A DNA stretch of 64,000 bases from Mucor racemosus (taxonomy: Eukaryota; Mucoromycota; Mucoromycetes; Mucorales; Mucoraceae), in contig JAPEHQ010000005.1 in assembly GCA_027405735.1 (NCBI GenBank), positions 1,302,001 to 1,366,000 of the forward strand, written 5' to 3'. How positions within the stretch are numbered: position 1 is the stretch's first letter; every line of letters begins with the position of its first letter. The notes under the pieces are model-generated. The model worked only from the letters and a program-made list of their open reading frames with translations. It ran no database searches and was not told the origin of the DNA. Positions 1-11,064 of the stretch are shown here, in pieces. The position numbers and the translations under genes were made by a program.

Positions 1-1019
1 GCCATTTTTATCTCACATCAGTCAATCACAGTGTAGATCCTCTATGTATGCTGAGTAATGATAATTTACTTGTTAAATTTTCAGATCAGGCCATGATACA
101 TGTATAGATAAACCAATAAACAGGATCAATCAAGTTTTGTACAAAACGATGTATACTGGAATATCAGATAATACATTGCACACAAAGAATGTATTTACTT
201 TTTTCGAACAGTGAAACAAAAAAAAAAGTCTATTTATATATTTATATATATTAAATGCTTTGGCTGCCCACCTGAATACATATGTTAATTGTTTTTTTTT
301 GTTTAGGTGATATGTAATCTACAATATTATCATTGAGGATAAATCAGCCCCCTTTTTATTCGTTTAATATACTAAACCTACATTCCACAATTAGAAAAAT
401 TCATGGAATCTAATTAATTGTACTGATATTAAAATTGCATTATTTGAGGAACTACATTTGATGGCGTTCTAATCTTGTGTGTCATATTTTTTCCATTTGT
501 TCCCAAATACCGCAGATATAAAAAGTAGTTAAATGTGCATATCGAAATGAACATGTCTTTTTCTTTAGTTGAACGAATCATTCATTCTCTCTCACTAATT
601 CTATTTCATCCGATATATTCTAAGATAATCAATCAATGTCGTTAATACAAACCATAGTTATATAAAAATTTAATTAATGTGCATATAGTAGGGCTAGCTC
701 AAATATACGCATATATATTTGTTTTGCTTTTCATCAAAAACAGCATAAAGCAAATGAAACTGCATTTGAAATATGAAATAGCCATCATGGTAAATCTTCA
801 AAATAAAAAATAAATCATAAAAAATCGGGTTAGTATAATACGAGTTTTATCTACAAATTCTTGCTCTGCATTGAATTATGTAGATTTCAAAAGAGCTTTT
901 GGCTATAAAATTGATGTGGAATTTTAAATTTTTTTTGGTTTTGCTCTTAATTTTGCATAAAATTAAAAAGCTAAGTAATAGAGCACAAAATCATCTAAAG
1001 ATCACGCTATTGCTCTCCG
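1..1019. other. AT-rich gene-free stretch
   Basis: No coding region is supported here. The sequence is AT-rich with many homopolymer A and T runs, and the only open frame (around 899-1141) runs into a repeat copy and has no recognisable protein. The right part grades into dispersed repeat D. Confidence 0.5.
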
Positions 1020-1950
1020 ACATACCTGAGATGCTTAACTTTAATCCAAAAATGAGTATCCAGGAATATCCTATCTCTAGCAGTTGGTATAATGACTTTA
1101 GTGCTAATGTTTCAGGTTTTTTACGCGTATTTCACTGTTAAAACCAAAACTTTTGAGCCTTAATATCTCTGCAAAACATTAAGTTTTACTAATAGTCTTT
1201 AATAATAAAATTTACTTATTTTGAAGCACTTTATAACATATTTAAGTATGAAAAAATTCTGAGCACTTTTATTTTTTTCATTTTTTTGACATTTTTCTAG
1301 TAGATTTCGAAATATTCGTTAAATTGAGCAGTATTTTTTTTTACATTCATATCATAGAGCTCGTTGAGTTCTCTTGGACCCAATTTAGTTTTTTTCAAAT
1401 ATTGATTTTTCGTGGAGATATCATCAAAAATGTATACAAAAAAATATTCTCCTTTTTGCGTCAATTTTTCCTTGTATACCCTCGTCGCAAATCCTGAATT
1501 TAAAAAAAAATTGACAAAATCTCGTTTTCTTTACGTAAAATAGAGCTAGAAGACTCAACAATAGCTAGATTGATAGATAATTTTTTTTTACATTATCTCA
1601 ATTACTTGCATTTAAAACATGCCTATAAAAAGTGATGTATATCTTCAAAAAACCTCCAAAATTTCAATTGCATTTTGCGCAAAATTTAATGTAAAATATT
1701 TTTCTGATTTTTGTTTAGATGTATGCAGAATTTAAAACTGTACAAAAGCTATTTACTACTCTAGATTAGCTTACTTTGCAGCTCTTGAGCCATTAAACAA
1801 TTTTGTTTTTTGCATCATTTTTCGTTCATTTTAACAAATAAATTTTGGAACCCCGTTATGATAGGTTTTAAGCTATGATAAGAACTATTACTTTAATTTT
1901 CTCAACTAAAAATTAATATTTTTTACTAAAAAAAAAATGCAGAGTAGCAA
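1020..1950 (-). repeat. Dispersed repeat D, copy 1
   Basis: This is one of five copies of an approximately 1.1-1.3 kb repeat in the window; the others are near 19,480, 28,197, 49,012 and 56,934. Landmarks on the minus strand are the palindromic GAGCTCAACGAGCTC-like stretch (here a diverged version near 1,360), a run encoding INILKK-like residues, and a tail matching AAAACAAGTAAGTTTTATTATTA near 1,200. It carries frameshifts relative to the other copies. No reverse transcriptase or transposase is visible, so the class of element is unknown. Confidence 0.7.
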
Positions 1951-2321
1951 TCAATTAGACCTATCTTGCGACTACAGAAATTAAGCCCTGGATAATGAGT
2001 TTTAAGTCTTAAAAAATAATAAACCATTTTTTACAACTGCAGAGAACAATAAAAAAAAATCCCATCCTTGTGAATATTGATCCAATTAATCTTCAATTAT
2101 ACATGATGATAGATTTAATATATCTTGTATAAAAATTCATACTTCTACTTTCACAAATTGACTGTGAATTGAGAAAACCATCAGCAAAACATAATAAATC
2201 TGTCCAGTAAAACTATCTGTTGTGTCCTATATTTTCATCTTTGATAAATAATAATACTTTAAAAAGTATACAGTTAAATGAAAATGAGTAATGAACCAAT
2301 TCTTTAACTGTATTGATTTAT
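1951..2321. other. AT-rich gap without recognised feature
   Basis: No gene or repeat that matches elsewhere in the window was recognised here. It lies between repeat D copy 1 and a degenerate LTR. Confidence 0.4.
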
Positions 2322-2880
2322 CGAGACTTTGTAAATTAAAATCAACGTAAAAAGTACCGTTTATTAGAATGAATTAAATATGGGTTTATATAGTTATTGG
2401 AATTGTGTGATAAGATCTAATGGACAAGGATCCATTAGACGTGACAATAGATATTATTATAACATGTTATGTTTCATTATTAGTTCCTGGGTGACAGGAA
2501 CCAGTTACTGGATAGATAAGATCTTTTAGATCTGTCGGAGCTCTTTTATATATCGAATGTTGTTGATTTATAGAAAGGTAAATCGTATAAAATTAATCAA
2601 ATGAAAAAGTACCGTTTTATTATGAGCTTCTAGAGGGGGTTTATATACTAATTGAATGAGTGTATTAAATGTGAGTAATAATATAATTAGAATGAGCATT
2701 TGGATGTTGTGTGGATATATTGGAATTATGCTTCTATGATTCAATAGTAGCATGATGATAGACGCATGGAATATGACCTTGCTTGACTTGCATGTTGAAC
2801 ATCATGGTTTGACAGATGTTCTAAATTGGTAATTCGGTAATTCCTAATTCTGATAGATCAGTTGTAATTCTGATACATCA
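2322..2880. repeat. Two degenerate LTR-L copies in tandem
   Basis: From about 2,322 the sequence follows the LTR-L family that is intact at 3,683-3,998 and 27,078-27,387: TGATTTATCGAGACTTT, then CAGGAACCAGTTACTGG, then a TCTGTCGGAG block. At about 2,566 a second, more diverged copy begins (TGATTTATAGAAAGG) and ends near 2,880 with CTGATACATCA. Both lack clean target duplications. The family orientation is inferred from the AATAAA-like motif, which lies on the strand opposite to this copy. Confidence 0.6.
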
Positions 2881-3090
2881 TGTATAATAAAACCAAGATA
2901 TCGTTTATGTCGGTTTTCGAGGATATTAAACATCCAATTTTGAAGCCAATTCCATTTCCAACTCATATTGAAATTTAATTCTTACAAATAGTCTTTTAAA
3001 CCAAAACCTAGAAGCTCTTGGTTCTTTCTTTTACCATTAGTTTTTCTAATAATAAAGCCTACGTTCTCCATGATAAATGTTACTAGTCTT

Positions 3091-3581
3091 TGCAGTAAAA
3101 GAAGGGTGTAAAAAAGCGATAAAGAATACTGTTAAAATCCTTCTTTATTAAAATATGGATAATGTGCAATAAAATGGTTGTCCTGTACGTTTCTATTTAT
3201 ATTATTTGGTGATTATTACTATCTGGCAATTGTATTGTAATTGCCAACGATTCCATTAATTTTGAGTATAAATGTTGGGTTGTTTGGTTATTGATTTGGT
3301 GGATCAAGAACGGTGTTTTAAATATAGTTTGTCAATCATGCTTTCAGAACAGCCCTTACTTGTTCTACTTGATAAACATGTACTTTTTGTATTTTTTATT
3401 TGGGATATCCCACATTACTTTAGTATTTTAGCATATCTTATTCGAGTATTATTGTACCCTTGCTATCTTCATGCAATTGTCTATTCACTATATAGTCTTA
3501 TCTTTTGATAGCATGGTTTCAATGAGATGACATTTAATTTAGGTATTTTATGATGGGAAGAATCTAGCTTAGTTAACTTCA
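3091..3581. mobile_element. Solo LTR, family TGCAGT/TGAAGT
   Basis: A 491-base insertion begins TGCAGT and ends CTTCA, so it has the TG...CA termini of an LTR. It matches, in inverse orientation, the element at 52,356-52,838. Block B lacks it: the B sequence runs uninterrupted through the equivalent of TAGTCTT-TATTATTA. The flanks are GTCTT on the left and GTTTT on the right, a 5-bp target duplication with one mismatch. No internal retrotransposon genes are present, so it is a solo LTR left by recombination, or a non-autonomous copy. Confidence 0.75.
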
Positions 3582-3682
3582 GTTTTTATTATTATGCTTT
3601 CTATAAATAAGATTTTAGGTATCCATAAACTCTCATAGTTAAGTGCAATCATTGCTACTAAATCGCATAATTTGATATGCAG

Positions 3683-3998
3683 TGATCTATCAGAATTACA
3701 ACATTCGATATATAGAAGATCTCCGACATATCTAGCAGATCTTATCTTCTATCCAGTAACTGGTTCCTGTTATCTAGGAACTAATAATGAAACATACCTT
3801 ATAGCAATATTACGACTGAAACATAACATACTATATCCATACACATTAATAATGATATCTTCTATTGTCATATCTAATGGATCCCTGTCCATTAGATCTT
3901 ATCACACAATTCCAATAACTATATAAACCCATATTTAATTCATTCTAATAAACGATACTTCTCACGTTGATTTTAATTTACAAAGTCTCGATAAATCA
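3683..3998 (+). mobile_element. Solo LTR, family L
   Basis: A 316-base element starts TGATCTATCAG and ends GATAAATCA, with a perfect 5-bp target duplication TGCAG (3,678-3,682 and 3,999-4,003). It contains a TATAAA-like box (ACTATATAAACCC) followed by TCTAATAAACGATA, the usual promoter and polyadenylation layout of an LTR, which fixes the orientation as plus. The same family is at 27,078-27,387 on the minus strand. The related fragment at 22,719-22,812 shows the host sequence without the LTR. Confidence 0.85.
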
Positions 3999-4429
3999 TG
4001 CAGAAAACTCTTGAAGCATTCATTCTTTTTTTTGCAATGCTACAAATCATCGTTCAATATGATTGAATATTAATGATTTGGAGAAAATAACACTGGTAAA
4101 AGAACTGATACTCAACAATGTACATCGAGGTCAAAATAGATAAAAAATGCATTCGTTATGTAGTGGAAATCGCAATATTTTGACGGATAGAAATTAAAGT
4201 ACCAAGATGATGTTGTGTTTGTCTCAGAATTTTTAAAAGGGTTTAAAAGCATGCTTCATCAAACCTATTTAGATGTTAAATATTTACCATATGCGATCAT
4301 TATTATTTTGTTTTTTATTTAATTGCTCTATTAACTACTATTAAAAACCAAATTTTTCATAGCTTATAAAAATGACAATCGGATGTTTCTGATTTCAGAT
4401 TGACATTTATCATAATAAAGTGGCCTGAT

Positions 4430-4640
4430 GTATGTTTTATACTACTGTAGATGGAACCCGTCGATTTAATTTATGGAATTTGAATGTAAATACTGAGGTG
4501 TCATTGTAAGTGCTTAAGTTGGTTTTGGTAAAGCATTGAAGAATAAATTGGCTTGGGACAAACAGGGTAAAAAGGCGGCAATAATAGGTTCCAGTAGTGA
4601 TCGCCATGTTTTTTATGTTTATGATATTGGAAACGTAAGA
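4430..4640 (+). pseudogene. Captured dynein intermediate chain C-terminal fragment (copy A)
   Basis: Translated with one frame change, this stretch reads WPDV-CF, then TVDGTRRFNLWNLN-VNTEV, then NKLAWDKQGKKAAIIGSSD and VYDIGN. That is the layout of the last WD repeats of cytoplasmic dynein intermediate chain (family pattern SVDGxGRLDLWNLNxDTEV, then ALNKxxWxxxGxxxAxGxSDGxVxVYDVG). A stop follows NTEVSL and the frame is broken just before TTVDG, so it cannot make a functional protein. No upstream gene body is present. The same fragment is in block B (26,235-26,430), so it was already in the duplicated unit. Identification is from memory of the family; a protein search would settle it. Confidence 0.7.
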
Positions 4641-4758
4641 TCAAAGCTCAATGTAAATTACCTCTAACGCAATAATTATAAAGATTATATTATCATCAAA
4701 TAAATTACCACATAATATTAACATGTATAAATATTTACAGCAATAAGCTTGAATCAAG

Positions 4759-5121
4759 TAGGATTTCACAAACAACGCATCGTATTACGGTTAACCGAGT
4801 TTGACTGCTTTAACGGGCCGTTTTTTATGCAAACTCGAATGAGGGTATTCGAGTTTCTTCTTTTCTTTTTTTGTTAGCTAAGCTCGAAAACAGGATTGAA
4901 AAAATACTTCAAGTTGTGAAACTGCCAAATATGCTATTATCAATTCATAATCTCATATTAACTTGACAATGTTGCTATTAACAGCCTCCTTAAGGCAAAC
5001 CAATACTTGCTCCCACCCCGTTTTTTATCTGGGTTACAAAAGAACGGGCCGTTTTCCAACTCGAATCGAATGGCCGTTTCCGTTAAAACTCGATTCAAAC
5101 TCGAATCGAAGCCCATTCCTA
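4759..5121. mobile_element. Non-autonomous hAT-like element inside block A
   Basis: A 363-base insertion is flanked by the perfect 8-bp target duplication GAATCAAG (4,751-4,758 and 5,122-5,129). Block B near 26,100-26,120 carries the same host sequence with a single GAATCAAG and no insertion, which is a direct empty site. The ends are TAGGATTTCAC on the left and, read inward from the right, TAGGAATGGGC. The interior has repeated ACTCGAATCGA and ACGGGCCGTTTT words near both ends. An 8-bp duplication with TAG-starting imperfect inverted ends fits the hAT superfamily. There is no transposase inside. Confidence 0.8.
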
Positions 5122-7138
5122 GAATCAAGTAGGTACAGCATCGTAAATTCTTTAAAAAGTCCTCATCAGGTATTATAAAATCTCTTATTTTTAAGACTTA
5201 CAAGGCTTATAAGCGGAATATTAATTTCAAAAACTATTTTTATCCAAATCGTCAATTTTGACATTTTTTAAATTTTTTTTTCTGATTTTGCAAATCTAGA
5301 GTTAATTATACTGCCAATTGCAAAAACAAAAAATATGTACATATACAGAATTTAGCGCTCTATTTGCTCAATAAAAAATAATAAACATTTTTATTGAAAA
5401 ATTTTACATGAAAATCCTTTAACCAAAAATTCGTTTTTAGGCCAAAAGTACAAATTTTCATTACTGAACATTTAATATTAAGCTTTTATAAAATGCGTAT
5501 TAGCTATGGCTACAATTTTCTCTCACAATGTAGCATGTTTAAACGTTGATTTTGGTATCAAAATTTGATTTTTCTGTTTTTTGTTCAAAATCATGAGTGT
5601 TGGTAAGGGTAAAATAAGTCCCGAAAATGTCCGCTACAAAGTCTGAATTTTCAGATCGCACATGGTTAAATATAAGAAAAAGTTGAAAAAAAACACATTT
5701 TTATTTAAAATTTTGATATATACCATAGTATAAGAGACTTAGCCGTTCGATCTTGCTATGCTCAATTACGGCATCGCTCTGAGGGCTCGCTTTTGCAATT
5801 TTTTAACGAATGTATGGTATTACAGTATTACAGACGGTTTTTCTAATAGAAAAATGTATGGTTTTATGATAATAACAGCAGATATTGTTGCCTATTTTGT
5901 TTAAATTATGGTTTATGCTGCGCTGTAAGACTGCTTTTACACTGGCTGAAATATATAATTTAGCAGGGTTTTAATTGCGCTAAATAATGTAAAGCCTTGA
6001 AAATTCTTTTCTATCTGGTGGCATTTCTCTCTTTTTGCTTTCATATTCCAAGGATATATTCACCGTTTGATAAGGCATATCGGCATATTAGACTATCAAG
6101 CTGGTATTCCTTTCTTTTATCTGAATATACATGCTAACATATAAGGGACTAATGTTTTTAATATAGGTAGCAGTCTATATTGGAGACTGATATTTTTATT
6201 TAATCGCATTCTGATCAAATATCATTATTTACTACTGTATTGTTGGATGTATTTCTTGATTACCAGAACAAATCGAAGGCAATAATATTTATATCTACTC
6301 AATTAAAAGCTAGAATTGGCTACAAACCCACGAAATGTTCCAGTAAAGTGATAAAATTTCAAATGATATAGAAACCAAAAAAAATCTGATGTCTTTCTTA
6401 ATAACCATAGTTCTGATCATAACTATATTTTAAAACAAATTTTTTTACAGCTGACAATTGTAAACCAAAAGAATAAGCTTAAAGAAGGTTAATTTGTTTA
6501 GATTTTATGTGTGATAAAGTAGCATTTATAACCTTAGATCTGGTTTGCATATAAATTTATGCAGTAAGTGGTATTTAAATTTATGCTCAAGTAAAAACCA
6601 TTGTTGCTGTAAACATTGTAGCTATAAACATACTTACAAATGATAATAATGGCAAATATATTATTGGCTCTTGCATGTATTGCTCTACATCAACAGCGCA
6701 TTGAATTGTATTATTGTTTATAATCTATATTAATAAAAGCAAATATAATTTAAAAACCCATTATTCCAGTAAAAATTGCAATGGAAATTTTGAGAACGGC
6801 GTGATGCTCATGTACAAACCAATTTGTGCCCATACGATCAGCTCATTATGCTGCTTATGGTCAGACTTTATTATTATGCACAAATAAGGATAATGATATG
6901 CTTATGGCCAATTCTACTATTACGCACATATGGAATTAATGTCATGCACATGGATAAAATCTATAATTCTGCACATACAGGCTTTTCGTTGTGCTCGTGT
7001 GCAGTTTCTTTTGTTGTGCCCATGTGCATCGTGTTATCTTTTTAGCCATTATTCAGTGGGCACAACAGCTCAAGCTATAGTATGCAGCCCACCTGGGCAC
7101 AACGAAATCATCTTGTGCAGCACAGGTCGGCCGTAGTA

Positions 7139-7689
7139 ATACAGTATTAAGTGATTCTTTTAATTCAATACCAGATGAAATGGATATCATGGTATACCTT
7201 ATTATTAATCACAACTATTACAACTGCACTAACATTTAGTCGTTACTAAATGTTATTAGATTAAGTCTATATAATCAGAAATACTAATTATTTACATTAT
7301 AATAGATATAACTCATCCTGAATCATATCTATAAAAGTAGCTCGTATCTAAGTCCTTCTAATCTATACTTGTTGTATTTGACTCGTATGAATTTTTTGGG
7401 TTTTTTTTTATTTATAGTAGAACACATTATGAATAGCCTTGATATCTTCTTTGATGCATTAGAATACCTTTGGGTATCTATGGTTTATATTCATAATCTC
7501 TTATTTGAATTACATGGCATTAGTTTCAAATGAGATGGTTTTTAATTTATTATGTGGGGAAATAATACTACCTAGTTCAGCGCAAACACATCAGTTTTTG
7601 ATGAATATGGGTCCAAATAAGATCCTGTTGCAATGGTAGGTACCTCTAGGGTTTATCCACAGAATTGCAAAGCTTCAGCAGTCTCTTCA
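7139..7689. other. AT-rich gap without recognised feature
   Basis: No coding potential or matching repeat was recognised. It lies between the end of block A and a degenerate coding-like stretch. Confidence 0.35.
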
Positions 7690-8160
7690 AGTTCTGGGGA
7701 GGATGGGGAAGTGGATGTACCCAACCTTTTCACCAAGTTTGTATGGGCTGTTGCAGATATTTTTGAAATTTTTTTATAAAATCAAATAATGGTTCGAAAT
7801 TGAATTTTGAAGTTGTCCTTAATGTGCCATGGTCATATGAAGAACATGTCTTGACTTCATTAGCTAATAACTGTTTTTGGAGGATTTTAGCATACATTTT
7901 TGTAATGAAATCTCTCTTCCTCTGCTTAAAAAAATAAAGCAATCGGAAAAATGCTTGAAATCAATGAAAGTTGATCCAAATGAGCTACAAGTTTCAAAAT
8001 ATAATATACTACAGCTGTAAGAGTATCCAGATCTATAATTTAGTATCTCATTGATTTGCTAGGGGGGGGGGGAATAATAGGAATCAACCGCGCCCCCTTT
8101 TCGGATGCATTTTTGGCTTGACAGACTATTTCAAATTAGAAATAACACAAAATCTGTCAA
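7690..8160 (+). pseudogene. Degenerate unidentified coding remnant
   Basis: Broken plus-strand frames read like decayed protein: VDVPNLFTKFVWAVADIFEI, then VVLNVPWSYEEHVLTSLANN, then DPNELQVSKYNIL. Stops and frame changes separate them. A second degenerate copy of the 3' part lies on the minus strand at about 48,420-48,610 (DPNGLQVSKYILLL... and NRRNQTQTILEWVGSTDHFK). The run of ten G at about 8,062 marks a sequence slip. I do not recognise the family; a repeated, decayed gene in a repeat field suggests a transposon protein, but that is only an inference. Confidence 0.4.
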
Positions 8161-8601
8161 AGCCAACGTATACGACAATGACAACTATTGAAATTGATAA
8201 CTAAATATCCTTTTTATTTATGAACAAAGCCATAATGCAATGTGTTCTACTGTTTTCTTCAAAAAACATCAGATATTAATATTGATTCAAACAACTGCAC
8301 GTATAAATTACCAGGAAAAATGCCAGAAAATTGTAAACCTTTGGTTTTTTTTTTAACGAATTGCTTTATTAGGTGGTCAACAGTAATACTGTATCCAGAT
8401 ATTACATTTAACGCTTATGATTGATGTAGAAGAAAGATATATATGCATATATTTATTATCGTTTAAAAAATGCTCTTTATTATATTACAAAGATACGGAG
8501 AAATAAGTATTCATCAAATAGAAGCAGGATGGTATAAGCTGTACGGAATGAATATCACAATAATAAAAGTTGTCAGGTATACACTGTTCTCAATTCTATA
8601 C
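8161..8601. other. Gap downstream of ATG3
   Basis: No gene is supported. Short open frames (for example at 8,242 and 8,470) have no recognisable product and the second overlaps the last exon of ATG3 on the other strand. The 3' end of ATG3 mRNA must lie here. Confidence 0.4.
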
Positions 8602-9930
8602 TTATGTACTAATTGTATGGTCATAATCAATGGTAGGGATGACGGAACTCATGAATTTCAAGAAAATAATCAAATATCTATTGTATCGGTTAGTACATCT
8701 TTATTATACTAATAATCGCAATGAAAACTTACTGATCTACACGTATGCCAGATTCTTCGTTACTGTCTTCATTTCCTCCTAAACCAGCAGATTTACCATC
8801 ACCCATTCTTTCAATGATTTTCTTCATTACCTCAGCATGTTTACAAGGATGAATTGATGCCAAACTAAGAGCCAAATGAGGATGTGTTTCGATAGTTACC
8901 GTCTTTTTAACATAATCAGGAGAGACATCCTCGAATACCTGAACTGATGTTAGAGGGCGACGCTCTTCATCATATCCAAATAACCAAATACGAGGGGTTT
9001 GATAGTATTTATCATAGGTGATGAAGACATCGTAAGTTCGAACCTGCAATACTTTGTCACTATACATGCATTATTAACTTGATTATCTTTATATATGGAT
9101 GATAGATATTGTCCTTACTTGCTATTTTTTACATTAGTTTCGACAGACTGCATGAAAGATTTATGAGTGAATTTACTCTTTTTTTTTAGTATGTATTACA
9201 CATTGTAACTCACAGGATCATTTTCTTCTTCCACTTGATCATCCATATCAGGGATATCATCCATGTCAGGTATATCATCAAGATCTGGGATATCCTCGAC
9301 ATTTAATTTTTCTAAACCTTTTCTAATCTCTGCCTCTTCCTCTTCTTCAGTCATAATATTTTGAGCAATTTCATCCATTGTCTTTGTAACCCTAGTACTA
9401 TGGGTAAACATCCAATCATCACCATCATCGTCAATTTCATCTTTCACTTGAGTTTCTGAATCATCCTCGGTATATTCCATTTGACGAGCTCGTCTAATAC
9501 ATGGTACTATGTAAGATTATGATTAGAAAAACTGTTCATGCTTATGTTTAGACCAAGTTTTTCTTTTTTACCATTGCGAGTGACCAAAAATTGCTTGTCG
9601 CTAGGTAAATAATCTCTCTTTTTATCCTCAAACCCTGCTTCCCTGTAAGCTTTTATAAGTATGCTTTCCTTTGTATAATAGTATTTTAATTTACCATTGC
9701 CATGTAGGACACTTGTAAACCAAGAATTCGCCAGCAGCTACAAACTACACAGCAGAAAATTAGGACACATATCTAAAATGAATTGCGCAAGAAAAAGAGA
9801 AAAAAAATACCTCTTCAGGTGTTAAACAACCAGTTTCTTTGAATTTAGAGTTTTTCAAGACAGGCGCAAGGTAATCTCTGACTTTTTGAAAGTTGGAGAA
9901 CACTTTATTATAGGCATCTTGTACGGACAT
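8602..9930 (-). CDS. ATG3: Autophagy E2-like conjugating enzyme Atg3
   Basis: Six exons on the minus strand: 9930-9811, 9744-9695, 9642-9572, 9506-9214, 9043-8733 and 8677-8602, giving 306 residues, the usual Atg3 length. Atg3 transfers Atg8 to phosphatidylethanolamine during autophagosome growth. The N-terminus ([22 protein letters not shown] then CPTWQW) and the core ([20 protein letters not shown]) match the family. The catalytic cysteine is in the HPC motif (about Cys245: [11 protein letters not shown]). The C-terminus ends FLKF...PTIDYDHT. The acidic stretch at residues about 140-178 is the flexible insertion; its repeated DIPDMDD words are tandem. The last intron has a TACTAAC branch site. 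The acceptor of exon 5 is chosen at 9043 because the alternative just upstream brings a stop. The gene is divergent from phosphoglucomutase. Confidence 0.95.
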
Positions 9931-10769
9931 ATTTTTTGTTTTATGAATTTATCAAATGGAAAAAGAAAAGAAAGGACAAACAAGTTGTAATCATGTTGAT
10001 AAAATAGAGCGGCATTGCTGCGAGAAGCTGACTAGATTCACGCGTCAGCTGAGACCTACAGTAAATTATTCTAGTGTTACAATGCAAAATAGAAAAAAGA
10101 AAGCGATTTTGATCAACTTGATTGAGATGCCACAATAACAAAAAAGTGAAATGAGTATCACAAGTAATTTTGGTAATTATATATCAAAATCAATTGAATT
10201 GGTTTTTTCTCGTACATGACATTGCTATCAATATCTCTGACCTGGTACGGAAAATGTGGCCTACTGAAAAGGTTTATCACATATCAATCCGTAAATGACA
10301 TGTTGTACTAAGGAATGATTGTATTGTATCAAATAAAGACCGCGTAGAATTTCATGGGTTATTTTGGTTTTAGCTCTTGTATATAAGCTTGTTTGCCCGG
10401 CATTTTAAAAGAGGATAATATCATAATTATGAAATAAGTGTTTTGTTTAAATGTAACGTTAAACAAAATTCCAAAATCCAACAACAAAAATAAGTGGGGA
10501 TCGATTAGGATCAATGCCTTGATCTATGCTACATCAACAGCCCCAAATTAAGGTCATTGTACACAAAGAATTCCATGTTTCATGCTAGATATCTCATTCA
10601 ACATCGAAAACCTTGGGTTTATCTGGGAGTTTCTTGGTTGTAACAAACATTGGAACCCCGGAGACTCCAATGGAAAAAAGCATAACGTCCCAGAAGATAT
10701 AAAAAGTAAGCAATAATTCCATTATCTTTTCTTTTTCAACTTTTTTTTTATTACAAAAAAAATCTCAAC
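9931..10769. promoter_or_regulatory. Divergent promoter region between ATG3 and phosphoglucomutase
   Basis: This 839-base gap separates two divergent start codons, so it must hold both promoters. A TATA-like AGATATAAAAAG lies at about 10,695-10,706, some 65-75 bases before the phosphoglucomutase ATG, followed by a T/C-rich tract, a common fungal core-promoter arrangement. Two small open frames on opposite strands (9,941-10,141) are mirror artefacts. Confidence 0.45.
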
Positions 10770-11027
10770 ATGGTCAATATTCAAACTATCTCAACTGAAC
10801 CTTTCGAAGGTCAAAAGCCCGGTACCTCTGGTCTCAGAAAGCGTGTCAAGGTATTCCAACAAAAGAATTATACCGAAAATTTCATCCAAGCTATGCTCGA
10901 GGCTATTCCTCAAGCTGATGGTGGTGCTAAGAATGCTACTATTGTTGTTGGTGGTGATGGTCGTTATTATTCTGATGAAGTTCTCCAAGTTATTGTCAAA
11001 TGTAGTTTGGGTCAAGGTGTAAGTACA

Positions 11028-11064
<37 letters not shown>

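Larger units (their letters stand above)
2925..7138 (+). repeat. Block A of a large inverted duplication
   Basis: This block is matched, in reverse complement, by block B at about 24,078-27,665. Matching landmarks run the whole length: the GAGGATATTAAACATCC region at the left end, TGTACATCGAGGTC near 4,120, the dynein-like fragment near 4,430-4,640, CTTATAAGCGGAATATT near 5,200, and the terminal stretch rich in GCACA/GCCCAT words ending with CAGCACAGGTCGGCC. Block A is longer than B because it holds two solo LTRs (3,091-3,581 and 3,683-3,998) and a hAT-like insertion (4,759-5,121). No transposition gene was found inside, so whether it is a mobile element or a segmental duplication is open. 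Confidence 0.8.

Noticed and set aside
6824..7136. Two overlapping frames (73 and 68 residues) at the end of block A
   Set aside because: The same sequence in block B gives a differing frame, and the word-repeat nature of the DNA explains the lack of stops.
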